From CAYZWU01 sp964482235 (GTDB lineage: Bacteria; Planctomycetota; B15-G4; CAYZWU01), in NCBI GenBank assembly GCA_964482235.1, contig CAYZWU010000047.1:1-42323 (forward strand): a stretch of DNA of 42,323 bases, written 5' to 3'. A program made the position numbers and the translations under genes. Below are positions 26,233 to 34,177 of this stretch, piece after piece (within the stretch, counting starts at the first letter, position 1; the number at the start of each line of letters is the position of its first letter). The notes beneath the pieces are model-generated. The model saw nothing but the letters and a program-made list of their open reading frames with translations, did no database searches and was not told the DNA's origin.

Positions 26233-26760
26233 ATGGTGTATGAGCGGGACCTCGATCTCCTGCAGCATTGGAGCCAGGGCGACAACCAGGCCGGTATCGA
26301 GCTGTTAAATTACTACAAAGGTTTTATATACAAAACATGCAGCCGCTTCGGAATAACATCGGAGAACGACTTCAGGGAGGTCTACCAGAACCTGTGGGTC
26401 TTCCTTCTCGAAAGGCGAACCGAGCTGCCCAGCCTGGTCTGGAAGAGCTTTGCCGGCTTTCTGGGCTGGCGTCTGAGAAAGGCGATCGAGGATCACTGGA
26501 AGATCAAAAGATCCGAATCCGGGGACCTCGGCGATCCGCCTGCTCCCGATCAGGTGGCGGCCATCGAGAATCTCGAGGTCATCGACAAATGCCGCAACAA
26601 GCTCCCTCCGATGGAGAAGAGGATCTTCGATCTTCGCTACTTCCAGGAGATGACGAACAAGGAGATAGCAGGATTGCTCGAGCGAACGGCGAAAGCCGTT
26701 GCCCAGCGTGTCTGTCAGCTCTGCAAGAGGATGCAAAAGTGCCTGAATAGGCTGCTGTGA
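26233..26760 (+). CDS. ECF-type RNA polymerase sigma factor
   Basis: 175 residues from the ATG at 26233, preceded by AAGGAGG at ideal spacing; a longer frame from 26170 is not needed. Region 2 covers about 10-95 (DNQAGIELLNYYKGFIY, DFREVYQNLWVFLLERR). Region 4 covers about 118-172 and contains LPPMEKRIFDLRYFQEMTN and KEIAGLLERTAKAVAQRVCQ, an HTH. No extra C-terminal domain. Followed after 27 bases by a membrane protein with an anti-sigma zinc motif, the standard ECF pairing. Divergent from the CHAT genes, which are its most obvious target candidates; no promoter match proves this. Confidence 0.88.
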   Translation: MVYERDLDLLQHWSQGDNQAGIELLNYYKGFIYKTCSRFGITSENDFREVYQNLWVFLLERRTELPSLVWKSFAGFLGWRLRKAIEDHWKIKRSESGDLGDPPAPDQVAAIENLEVIDKCRNKLPPMEKRIFDLRYFQEMTNKEIAGLLERTAKAVAQRVCQLCKRMQKCLNRLL

Positions 26761-26787
26761 AAGTGACATGCTCATCTTGGTGAAAGC

Positions 26788-27663
26788 ATGAGTGACCACA
26801 TTACCGATGACCGCTTGATCGATTTTCTCGACGGCCTGGCCCCGGACGAGGAGAGTGCGTCGATCAGTGAACATCTCGAGGCCTGCCCCGAGTGCCGACG
26901 GGTAGCTGAAGAGATCCGGTCCACGGACGAATTCCTCAAGGCCGAGCTTTCGCCCGATCCTGAGCAGTTCGAGACGGACGTCCCGGACTCGTACCAGGAG
27001 ATCATGGAAAGCGTCGAGCGATCGGTGCTGCGAACAGGAACGCCCGGCCGGCAGAGAACGAGGGTTCTTTATGTAGTCCGCAAGATCGCCGTCTCGCTCG
27101 CGGCCGGGATCATCCTGGCGCTCACCGCCTACTTCTTCGTGAAAACTCCGGAAACGGAGCCCTTCTTTGTGGAGATCAAGAAACTGCCTGCCGACGCCGG
27201 GACTCGCGGCGGGACCGACGAAGAAAGGATCGACGTACAACATTTCTATGTTGAGCTGATTCCACAGTTCAACGGCTACCTCTACCTGATGGACCTGTAT
27301 GAGAATAAGGATGGCACGGGACTCGAGTTCGATCTGATCTGTCCGATATTCAACAAGAAAACACGAAAATACGACGTGGAAGCCACACGATTCCAAAGAG
27401 GCGACACGATCCTCATCCCGCCGAAAAATCCACAGGGAGAGCTCCAGGGATTTCCCGTCGACCAGCCCGGCAAGGCCGAGTACATCTTCCTCATTCCGAG
27501 CCGTATCCCGATCGAGACAGCAGAGCTCGAGGCCGCTGTCGACGAGATCAGGAAGGAGATCCTGCCCGGCGACTCCTCGATGGAGCAGAAAAGGGAAACA
27601 ATCCTGAACCGGCTCCTCGACCGATACCCCAACACGAAGGTGAAGTCGTTCTGCTCGAAGTAG
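26788..27663 (+). CDS. Zinc-finger anti-sigma factor with DUF4384-like outer domain
   Basis: 291 residues. Cytoplasmic N-terminus has the ZAS-type H29-x3-C33-x2-C36 (EHLEACPEC) that binds cognate ECF sigma factors. One transmembrane helix at about 100-118 (AVSLAAGIILALTAYFF). The outer part (about 130-270) has the pattern of DUF4384: a GYLYLMDLYEN strand, PIFNKK, a TILIPPKNPQGELQGF turn and EYIFLIPSRIP near the end. This would make it a sensor-type anti-sigma factor releasing the factor encoded just upstream. DUF4384 domains are often found beside caspase/CHAT domains in other proteins. The DUF call is by eye and moderate. Confidence 0.8.
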   Translation: MSDHITDDRLIDFLDGLAPDEESASISEHLEACPECRRVAEEIRSTDEFLKAELSPDPEQFETDVPDSYQEIMESVERSVLRTGTPGRQRTRVLYVVRKIAVSLAAGIILALTAYFFVKTPETEPFFVEIKKLPADAGTRGGTDEERIDVQHFYVELIPQFNGYLYLMDLYENKDGTGLEFDLICPIFNKKTRKYDVEATRFQRGDTILIPPKNPQGELQGFPVDQPGKAEYIFLIPSRIPIETAELEAAVDEIRKEILPGDSSMEQKRETILNRLLDRYPNTKVKSFCSK

Positions 27664-27774
27664 GGCCGGGTGACTAACACTGCCATCTACCACGCAGTCG
27701 CGAGCCCTGGCAGCAGCATGTTCTCGAACCTTGAAAAACGGATCCCTCTCCCCTGGAAAAGATGGAGCAACGCA

Positions 27775-29757
27775 ATGATCACAGCCCTGTCACGTTCTGC
27801 GCTGTCCCTCGGACTGATCGCCGCCTTCCTCTTCACCGGAACGGCTGCCGCTACCGAGGATCTGGAGCAGAACCTGGCCGACGCCCTGAGCCATGTGGAC
27901 GGCGTCATTGCCTCAGGCCCCTATCGCGCCGACTGGAAAAGCCTCGAGGCCCACGACGCGGCGCCCGAATGGTTCCGCGACGCCAAGTTCGGGATCTACT
28001 TCCACTGGGGCGTCTACTCCGTGCCCGCATTCTGGACCGAATGGTATCCCCGCCACATGCACGACAAGAAAGGCCGCGGAAGCAAGGCCTACCGGCACCA
28101 CGTGGAGACATACGGCGAACCGGACAAGTTCGGTTATGACGGATTCGTCCCCCTATTCACGGCGGAGAAGTTCGACGCCCGCGAGTGGGCCGAGCTCTTC
28201 GAGAAAGCGGGGGCGCGGTTTGCCGGGCCGGTGGCGGAGCATCACGACGGATTCTCCATGTGGGCCAGCAAGGTGACGCCCTGGAACGCCGGCGACAGGG
28301 GGCCGAAGCGGGACATCACGGGCGAGCTGGCCGCTGCGATCCGCGAGCGCGGCATGCGGTTCGTCGCCAGCTTCCACCACGCCCGCAACAACCTCTGGCA
28401 GAAGGAGGGGAAGTGGACCGGCCACTACTCCCACGTGAAGACCAACTTCCCCGATGCGTTGAACGACGCGGAGCGGGCCATCCTCTACGGTTACATGCCG
28501 CGCGACCTGTTTCTCGATTTCTGGCTCGCCAAGCTCGTCGAGGTGATCGACAACTACCGGCCCGACCTGATCTGGTTCGATTCCTGGCTCGATGAGATCC
28601 CCGAGAGCTACCGGACACGCTATCTCGCCTACTATCTCAACCGGGCCGAGCAGTGGGGAACCGACGTGGTCACCACCTTCAAGCAGAAGGACCTTCCCCA
28701 GGAGATCTGCGTCGTCGACTACGAGAAGGGACGGGCGCAGAAGCGCACCGACTTCGTCTGGCTCACCGACGACACGATCAGCAAGGGATCGTGGTGCTAC
28801 ACCAGCAATCTCGAGATCAAGTCGAGCGACATGGTGCTCGACACCTTCATCGACATCGTCTCCAAGAACGGCTGCCTCCTTCTGAACATCTCCCCCATGG
28901 CGGACGGCACCATTCCGGACGTCCAGAAGAACGTTCTGCTGGACATGGGAAAGTGGCTGAAGGTCAACGGCCAGGCGGTCTACAACACCCGGCCCTGGAT
29001 GATCCACGGCGAAGGCCCCACCCGGCTCGGGCGGGGCGGCCACTTCCTGAAGCTGCTCGACTACAGCGCCGCCGACATCCGGTACACGCAGAGCAAGGAT
29101 GGTAAGGTCCTCTATGCGATCTGCCTCGGCTGGCCCGAAAAGCCCGTCACCCTGAAGGCGGTGCGGATCGAGAAGTCTCCCATCCGCGGCAGGGCGACGC
29201 TGCTCGGATGCGGTGCACCGATAGGATTCCAGGTCAATGCCAAGGGGCAGCCGGTGCTCACGGCCCCGACCCTGGAGGAGGGACGGCGCCCCTGCCGGAA
29301 CGCCTTTGCCTTCAGGATCGAGGGAGTGACCGCAACGCTCCACCAGGATGCCCGCTTCCTGATCGGCGACTGCGTCACTCTCCCGGCGAACAAGGCGGTC
29401 CTCGAGGGCGGGCACCTCTTCCTGGAGCAGTTCGACGGCCAGGACGAGAACATCGGCGGCTGGAACGACGCCGCTGCCCGCGTCCACTGGCTCGCCTGCA
29501 TCGACAAGCCGGGGACCTATGTCGTGCGTGGGCGTTTCGCCGCCTTGGCTCCCACGGCCCTTGCCCTCGAGGCAGCCGGGCAGAGGCTGCTGCTGAACGT
29601 GCCCCGAACGGGGGGATGGGCCGATTCGAGGGACTTCGTCTTCGGCCGGATCACCTTTGACAAGGCCGGAGTCCATCACATCATCCTCGGCCGTGACGAG
29701 TCGAAGAGGTGGAACGCCGTCAACGTGTGGAAGCTGGAGATGGCGCGGCTCGATTGA
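27775..29757 (+). CDS. Secreted alpha-L-fucosidase (GH29)
   Basis: Retaining fucosidase releasing alpha-L-fucose from glycans. 660 residues from the ATG at 27775 (GGAG seven bases upstream), giving a clean signal peptide (MITALSRSALSLGLIAAFLF ... TAAA). GH29 core about 60-440: EWFRDAKFGIYFHWGVYSVP, EHHDGFSMW, NYRPDLIWFDSW with nucleophile Asp269, and NGCLLLNISPMADG. The C-terminal 200 residues form additional beta domains, the last (GTYVVRGRFAALAPTA ... GVHHIILGRDES) looking like a carbohydrate-binding jelly roll. The frame is open from 27670 but lacks a ribosome site. It follows the anti-sigma gene by about 110 bases and could belong to its regulon. Confidence 0.92.
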   Translation: MITALSRSALSLGLIAAFLFTGTAAATEDLEQNLADALSHVDGVIASGPYRADWKSLEAHDAAPEWFRDAKFGIYFHWGVYSVPAFWTEWYPRHMHDKKGRGSKAYRHHVETYGEPDKFGYDGFVPLFTAEKFDAREWAELFEKAGARFAGPVAEHHDGFSMWASKVTPWNAGDRGPKRDITGELAAAIRERGMRFVASFHHARNNLWQKEGKWTGHYSHVKTNFPDALNDAERAILYGYMPRDLFLDFWLAKLVEVIDNYRPDLIWFDSWLDEIPESYRTRYLAYYLNRAEQWGTDVVTTFKQKDLPQEICVVDYEKGRAQKRTDFVWLTDDTISKGSWCYTSNLEIKSSDMVLDTFIDIVSKNGCLLLNISPMADGTIPDVQKNVLLDMGKWLKVNGQAVYNTRPWMIHGEGPTRLGRGGHFLKLLDYSAADIRYTQSKDGKVLYAICLGWPEKPVTLKAVRIEKSPIRGRATLLGCGAPIGFQVNAKGQPVLTAPTLEEGRRPCRNAFAFRIEGVTATLHQDARFLIGDCVTLPANKAVLEGGHLFLEQFDGQDENIGGWNDAAARVHWLACIDKPGTYVVRGRFAALAPTALALEAAGQRLLLNVPRTGGWADSRDFVFGRITFDKAGVHHIILGRDESKRWNAVNVWKLEMARLD

Positions 29758-29760
29758 GGA

Positions 29761-29779
29761 GAGAGGCCACTCTTTTTTT
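29761..29779 (+). terminator. Weak intrinsic terminator after the fucosidase gene
   Basis: GAGAG (29761-29765), loop GCCA-like, CTCTT, then a T7 tract ending at 29779, four bases after the stop. The stem has only four good pairs plus wobbles, so efficiency is doubtful. Confidence 0.4.
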
Positions 29780-29849
29780 GTTCTAGAAAGGGCGACACGG
29801 TCAGCTTTTTTTGCCTGCCTCGTTTTGCCTTGATAGAGATCCTCTCGGA

Positions 29850-30272
29850 TCATCGAGTCTCCGTTACGTCCCTGGGCGCGAAGGTCATGGGATCGATGTT
29901 TCTCCATCTCCTGTCGCCATTGATTCTCATCCATCTCAAATCGGCCTGGAAGCGGTAGTGGATAACCGTGTTCTGCTTGTTGATGTTGACAGCCGTCATC
30001 GCAGCCTCGGGAACTCCCCAGACTACGGAACAAGGCCAGAGCAGAAGGTTGCACACGAACGCTCCCCACTGGCCGAGATAAACATCGCCGGCACCGGGGA
30101 GGATGTTGAGTACTCCGGCAAGCACGGGATTTTTTTCTTCTATCAGCGGAACGCCGAGCCTCTCCAGATTCCTGTATGCTTCAGCATCAATGGAGTTCAA
30201 TCCATGACATCCGGCATTGACGATGAAAAGAGCAGCGAAGAAACAGAGCGGAATGATATTGCGCTTCATCAT
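29850..30272 (-). CDS. Small lipoprotein A of a tandem pair (TM2-like hydrophobic core)
   Basis: 140 residues from the ATG at 30272 (AGGAG five bases upstream). Lipoprotein signal MMKRNIIPLCFFAALFIVNAGC, lipobox Cys at about 22. The core NPVLAGVLNILPGAGDVYLG ... QWGAFVCNLLLWPCSVVWGVPE is a Gly/Pro-bearing hydrophobic hairpin reminiscent of TM2-type proteins. VNINKQNTVIHYRF follows. It is a close paralog of the gene ending at 30470. Converges with the fucosidase gene. Function unknown; the frame's longer upstream part is non-coding. Confidence 0.78.
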   Translation of the reverse strand: MMKRNIIPLCFFAALFIVNAGCHGLNSIDAEAYRNLERLGVPLIEEKNPVLAGVLNILPGAGDVYLGQWGAFVCNLLLWPCSVVWGVPEAAMTAVNINKQNTVIHYRFQADLRWMRINGDRRWRNIDPMTFAPRDVTETR

Positions 30273-30399
30273 TTTCTCTCCTGGTTCAAGTGAAGACCGA
30301 TAGCTCGTGTTGCGGCACATCCGGATTTCCTTGCAGTTCGCTCTTGATCGACCCTTTGCAGTGCCGAACCAAGACATCGCCTGTCCTGTACGCCCATTG

Positions 30400-30439
30400 A
30401 AAAAAGAACCCGGGCCGGCATTGATCCGGCCCGGGGTTC
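30400..30439 (-). terminator. Strong intrinsic terminator after lipoprotein B
   Basis: GAACCCGGGCCGG (30406-30418) and CCGGCCCGGGGTTC (30426-30439) pair with one bulged C and a 7-base loop. On the minus strand the hairpin is followed by TTTTTT (30400-30405). It separates the two lipoprotein genes, so they are probably transcribed independently. Confidence 0.85.
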
Positions 30440-30469
30440 CAGCATCAAAGCCCCCCCCCTTCCCCCGAT

Positions 30470-30943
30470 TCACTCGCGTGCATCGACAGCGGCCAGCTGG
30501 CTCTCCCTGTCCCGCATCTCCCTGAGATCGATCTTCTCGAAGCCCTGAATCTCGGTGACATCGAGAGGAGCAAACGTCATGGGATCGAGATTTCTCTCCT
30601 TTGCCCATCTCCGGCCAACTCCGAAACGATAGTGGAGAAGGGTTTCCATCTTGTTGATGTTGACGGCGGTGACGGCGGCCTCGGGAACTCCCCAGGCGAT
30701 GGAATAGGGCCAGAAAAGCAGGTTTCCCACGAAAGCCCCCCACTGGCCGAGATATGCATCCCCGATGCCCGGGAGGACGTTGAGAGCCCCTGCAAGCACG
30801 GGATTCTTCTCCTCGATCATGGGGGCCTGGATCATCTCGAGGTTCCTGAACGACATCTTGTCAATGGTGTTCAGGCCCTGACATCCCGCGGCGAAGAAGA
30901 GAAGGGCCGCCAGAAAACAGATAGTAAGGATATTGCGCTTCAT
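30470..30943 (-). CDS. Small lipoprotein B of a tandem pair
   Basis: 157 residues from the ATG at 30943, preceded by AAGGAGG. Signal MKRNILTICFLAALLFFAAGC with lipobox Cys21. Shares with lipoprotein A the frame IDxxxxRNLE, EEKNPVLAGxLNxLPGxGD, YLGQWGAFVxNLLxWP and WGVPEAAxTAVNINK. It has a 17-residue charged C-terminal extension (REMRDRESQLAAVDARE). Ends in a strong terminator. An envelope role is inferred from the signal only; no known family name recognised. Confidence 0.8.
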   Translation of the reverse strand: MKRNILTICFLAALLFFAAGCQGLNTIDKMSFRNLEMIQAPMIEEKNPVLAGALNVLPGIGDAYLGQWGAFVGNLLFWPYSIAWGVPEAAVTAVNINKMETLLHYRFGVGRRWAKERNLDPMTFAPLDVTEIQGFEKIDLREMRDRESQLAAVDARE

Positions 30944-31091
30944 CGTCTTTCCTCCTTGCTTCATGCTGAAAACCGACCTCCGGAACTTCCGAGAGCTCTT
31001 CACCGCAGCCTGCCTGCGGCGCCCGATCTCTCGTATCTGCCGGGGAAGAAGGAAAGACCTCGCGATTATTACCTGGAAAATTCGCCCCATG

Positions 31092-31126
31092 AAAAAGGAG
31101 GGGACGGATGGGAGATCCGCCCCCTC
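31092..31126 (-). terminator. Intrinsic terminator after lpdA
   Basis: 31098-31109 and 31115-31126 pair over 12 positions (one G-U on the minus strand) around a 5-base loop. On the minus strand the stem is followed by CTCC then TTTTT was read from 31092-31096. Lies 33 bases after the lpdA stop, the right place and strand. Confidence 0.75.
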
Positions 31127-31158
31127 GTTGCTTTGGTCCTGTTCGTCGATTCCGGCTG

Positions 31159-32571
31159 TCAGACGTGGATGGCCGCCCCCTCGACATCGAGAGCCGCTTC
31201 CATGATCGCCTCGTGCAGCGTGGGATGGGAGTGGATGCCGTGAGCGATCTGCCTGGCCGTCAGACCGGCGGACACGGCCAGCTCCAGCTCTCCCAGGAGT
31301 TCCGGCGCCTCGGGCCCCACGATGTGGCCGCCCACCAGCCGCCCCGTGGCCCCGTCGCAGACGAGCTTGACGAAGCCGTCCTTCTCGCCCAGGGCGATCG
31401 CCTTGCCCACGCCGATGAAGGGGAACATTCCCACCTTGACATCCATGCCGGCTTCGCGTGCCGCCTCCTCGGAGAGGCCGATGCTTCCCACCTGGGGATG
31501 GCAGAAGGTGCAGCCGGGGATGGCATCGTAGTTCATGGGCGAGGGATCGAGCCCCGCGATGCTCTCCACGCAGATGATCGCCTCGTGCGAGGCCACGTGA
31601 GCGAGGAGGGGCGGGCCGATCACATCGCCGAAGGCATGAATCCCGTCCACGCTCGTCCGGTATCCCCTGGCCGGATCCGCCTTGATGAAGCTCCGATCGC
31701 ACTCGACCCCCACCTCCTCGAGGCCGAGATTCTCGATGTTCCCCCGGATCCCGATCGCCATCAGGACAACGTCGCCCTCCACGACCTTTTCCGCGTCCTT
31801 CTTCTGATCCTTCACCGTGACGACAACCTTGTCGCCCGACGTGTCGATGGAAGAGAGCATGTGTTTCGTCAGGACCTTCATCTTCTTTTTCTTGAAGCCC
31901 CGCTCCACCACCTTCGAGACCTCGGGATCCTCGATGGGCAGCACCCGGTCGAGCATCTCGATGATCGTGATCTTGGTGCCGAGGGCGTTGTAGAAGGAGC
32001 CGAACTCCATCCCGATGGCACCGGCCCCGATCACCACCATGGAGCCGGGCCGCTCCTCGAGGGTCATGGCCTCCCTGTAGCTGATCACCTTCTTTCCGTC
32101 GATGTCGATGCCGGGCACGCTGCGGGCGCGCCCGCCCGTGGCCACGATGATGTTCTTCGCCTCGAGCCGATCCGTCTCCTGTCCCGCCTCGTCGAACACG
32201 CCGACCTGGCCGGCCGACAGGAGCCGCGCCGATCCGTTGAAAACCGGGATCTTGTTCTTTTTCAGGAGAAAGCCCACTCCCATGGAGACCCTCTTGGCCA
32301 CGTCGCGGCTGCGCTGGATGATCTTGCCGAAGTCGAATTCCACGGCCGAAGCCGAAACGCCGAACTCCGCGCCGCGCCGCATGGTCTCCACCACCTCGGC
32401 GCTCTTGAGCAGCGCCTTTGTCGGGATGCAGCCCCAGTTCAAACAGATGCCTCCCACCTCGGCCCTCTCCACCAGCGCGGTCGTCATCCCCAGCTGGGTG
32501 GCGCGGATGGCGCCCACGTAGCCGCCCGGCCCGGAACCGATGATCACCAGATCGAAGCTCTTCTCACCCAT
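31159..32571 (-). CDS. lpdA: Dihydrolipoyl dehydrogenase
   Basis: FAD enzyme (E3) re-oxidising dihydrolipoyl groups of 2-oxoacid dehydrogenases or the glycine cleavage system. 470 residues from ATG 32571 (GAGGAG seven bases upstream). FAD fold IIGSGPGGYVGAI, redox disulfide GGICLNWGCIPTK, NAD fold VIGAGAIGMEFG, second FAD motif GIHAFGDVIG and the C-terminal HSHPTLHEA with the catalytic His and Glu. Alone on the strand with its own terminator; no E1, E2 or glycine-cleavage genes nearby, so its complex is not known. Confidence 0.95.
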   Translation of the reverse strand: MGEKSFDLVIIGSGPGGYVGAIRATQLGMTTALVERAEVGGICLNWGCIPTKALLKSAEVVETMRRGAEFGVSASAVEFDFGKIIQRSRDVAKRVSMGVGFLLKKNKIPVFNGSARLLSAGQVGVFDEAGQETDRLEAKNIIVATGGRARSVPGIDIDGKKVISYREAMTLEERPGSMVVIGAGAIGMEFGSFYNALGTKITIIEMLDRVLPIEDPEVSKVVERGFKKKKMKVLTKHMLSSIDTSGDKVVVTVKDQKKDAEKVVEGDVVLMAIGIRGNIENLGLEEVGVECDRSFIKADPARGYRTSVDGIHAFGDVIGPPLLAHVASHEAIICVESIAGLDPSPMNYDAIPGCTFCHPQVGSIGLSEEAAREAGMDVKVGMFPFIGVGKAIALGEKDGFVKLVCDGATGRLVGGHIVGPEAPELLGELELAVSAGLTARQIAHGIHSHPTLHEAIMEAALDVEGAAIHV

Positions 32572-32831
32572 CTTGATTCTCCTCGGGAAAATGGTATCTC
32601 GCCCCCGGCAAGGGGGGTGCCTCAATCGAGGTTAAGGAGGCAAATCGGAAATGTCACCCCAATTTTGCCGAGGGGAAGCGAGCGCGCAGGGCTCCCGGAC
32701 GCGGCGACTCATCCTGATTTTGAATCTTCCGCCAAGAATAGCTTTGTATCGAAACCCAACCGTCCGATAATGGTGTCGGCGGATTCCGAGAAATCAATAT
32801 ACCGGTTCATTCTTGCGACAGGATTACAGAG

Positions 32832-34160
32832 ATGAACAAGCAGCAAATCCTCAAGAAGCTCAAAGACGAGAAGGTGCGTTTTCTGAGGCTTCAGTTCACC
32901 GATATCATGGGCAACAACAAGAACGTCGAAGTGCCGGACAGGCAGTTCAAGAAGGCCGCGTCCGGGCAGATCCTCTTCGACGGCTCGTCGATCGAGGGGT
33001 TCGTGCGGATCGAGGAGTCGGACATGAAGCTCGCTCCCGATCCGAACAGCTTCGCGATCCTGCCCTGGGAAGATCTCAACGGCCACGGGAGGGTGGCCCG
33101 GATGATCTGCGACATCAAGTATCCCGACGGAAGCCCGTTCCCCGGGTGTCCCAGAACGGCGCTCCGCCGGCAGATCGCCAAGGCCAGGGAGAAGGGATTC
33201 ACCTTCATGGTCGGCCCCGAGGCGGAGTTCTTCCTCTTCCACAGGGGAGCGAACGGGCGCCCCACAACGGTCACCCACGACAGCGGCGGCTACTTCGACC
33301 TCACCCCCGTGGACCGGGGCGAGGATGCGCGCCGCTCCATGGTGAACATCCTGGAGTCGATGGGTTTCGAGATCGAGACGGCGCATCACGAGGTGGCTCC
33401 GGCCCAGCACGAGATCGACTTCAAGTACGGCGATGCGCTCACCACGGCGGACAACATCGCCACCTTCCGCATGGTGGTCCGCAAGGCGGCTCTCGACCAC
33501 GACCTTCACGCCACCTTCATGCCGAAGCCGGTGTTCGGCGAGAACGGCTCGGGCATGCACTGCCACCTCTCCCTGTTCAAGGGAGCCAGGAACGCCTTCA
33601 ACGATCCCAAGGGCTACCTCGGACTGAGCAGAACAGCCATGCACTTCATCGGCGGAATCCTGGAGCACGCCCCCGCGATCACCGCCGTGGCGAACCCCCT
33701 CGTCAACTCCTACAAGCGTCTCGTCCCCGGCTACGAGGCGCCCACGCTGATCGCGTGGTCGGAGAAGAACCGCTCCCCGCTCTGCCGCATTCCGGCGAGC
33801 CGCGGGATCGGCACCAGGATGGAGTTCCGCTCTCCCGATCCGTCGTGCAACCCCTATCTCGCCATCGCAGCGATGCTCGGCGCCGGCCTCGACGGGATCG
33901 ACAGAAAGATCAAACCGCCTGAACCGGTGGAAGGCAACCTCTACGGCATGAGCGAGAGCAAGAAGAAGAAGCTCGGAATCAGGGCTCTTCCCGGCAGCCT
34001 GATCGAGGCGCTCGAGGCGCTCCAGGCCGACAAGGTGATCAGCCAGGTGCTGGGCGACCACCTCCTCGACTACTTCCTCAAGGCCAAGAAGGTGGAGTGG
34101 AACCAGTTCGTCGCCTCCGTTTCGGAGTGGGAGCTCGAGCAGTACCTCGACAAGTTCTGA
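32832..34160 (+). CDS. glnA: Glutamine synthetase, type I-alpha
   Basis: Makes glutamine from glutamate, ammonia and ATP. 442 residues. DGSSIEGFVRIEESDM carries Arg59, equivalent to the feedback-sensing Arg62 of B. subtilis. GPEAEFFLF, the GENGSGMHCHLSLF segment and the RIPASRGIGTRMEFRSPDPSCNPYL block are complete. The adenylylation-site segment of GSI-beta enzymes (NLYDLP) is replaced by NLYGMSESKKKKLG, so adenylylation is unlikely. Start ATG 32832 with only a weak AGAG upstream. Followed after 17 bases by a PLP enzyme, probable operon. Confidence 0.95.
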   Translation: MNKQQILKKLKDEKVRFLRLQFTDIMGNNKNVEVPDRQFKKAASGQILFDGSSIEGFVRIEESDMKLAPDPNSFAILPWEDLNGHGRVARMICDIKYPDGSPFPGCPRTALRRQIAKAREKGFTFMVGPEAEFFLFHRGANGRPTTVTHDSGGYFDLTPVDRGEDARRSMVNILESMGFEIETAHHEVAPAQHEIDFKYGDALTTADNIATFRMVVRKAALDHDLHATFMPKPVFGENGSGMHCHLSLFKGARNAFNDPKGYLGLSRTAMHFIGGILEHAPAITAVANPLVNSYKRLVPGYEAPTLIAWSEKNRSPLCRIPASRGIGTRMEFRSPDPSCNPYLAIAAMLGAGLDGIDRKIKPPEPVEGNLYGMSESKKKKLGIRALPGSLIEALEALQADKVISQVLGDHLLDYFLKAKKVEWNQFVASVSEWELEQYLDKF

Positions 34161-34177
34161 GAAAAACGAATGAAACG

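Noticed and set aside
29800..29815. Second T7 run (AGCTTTTTTTGCC) downstream of the fucosidase
   Set aside because: No stable stem precedes it on either strand.
28153..30069. Long minus-strand open frame of 638 codons antisense to the fucosidase
   Set aside because: The GH29 frame on the plus strand has all family motifs; the antisense frame has low-complexity composition and no recognisable domain.
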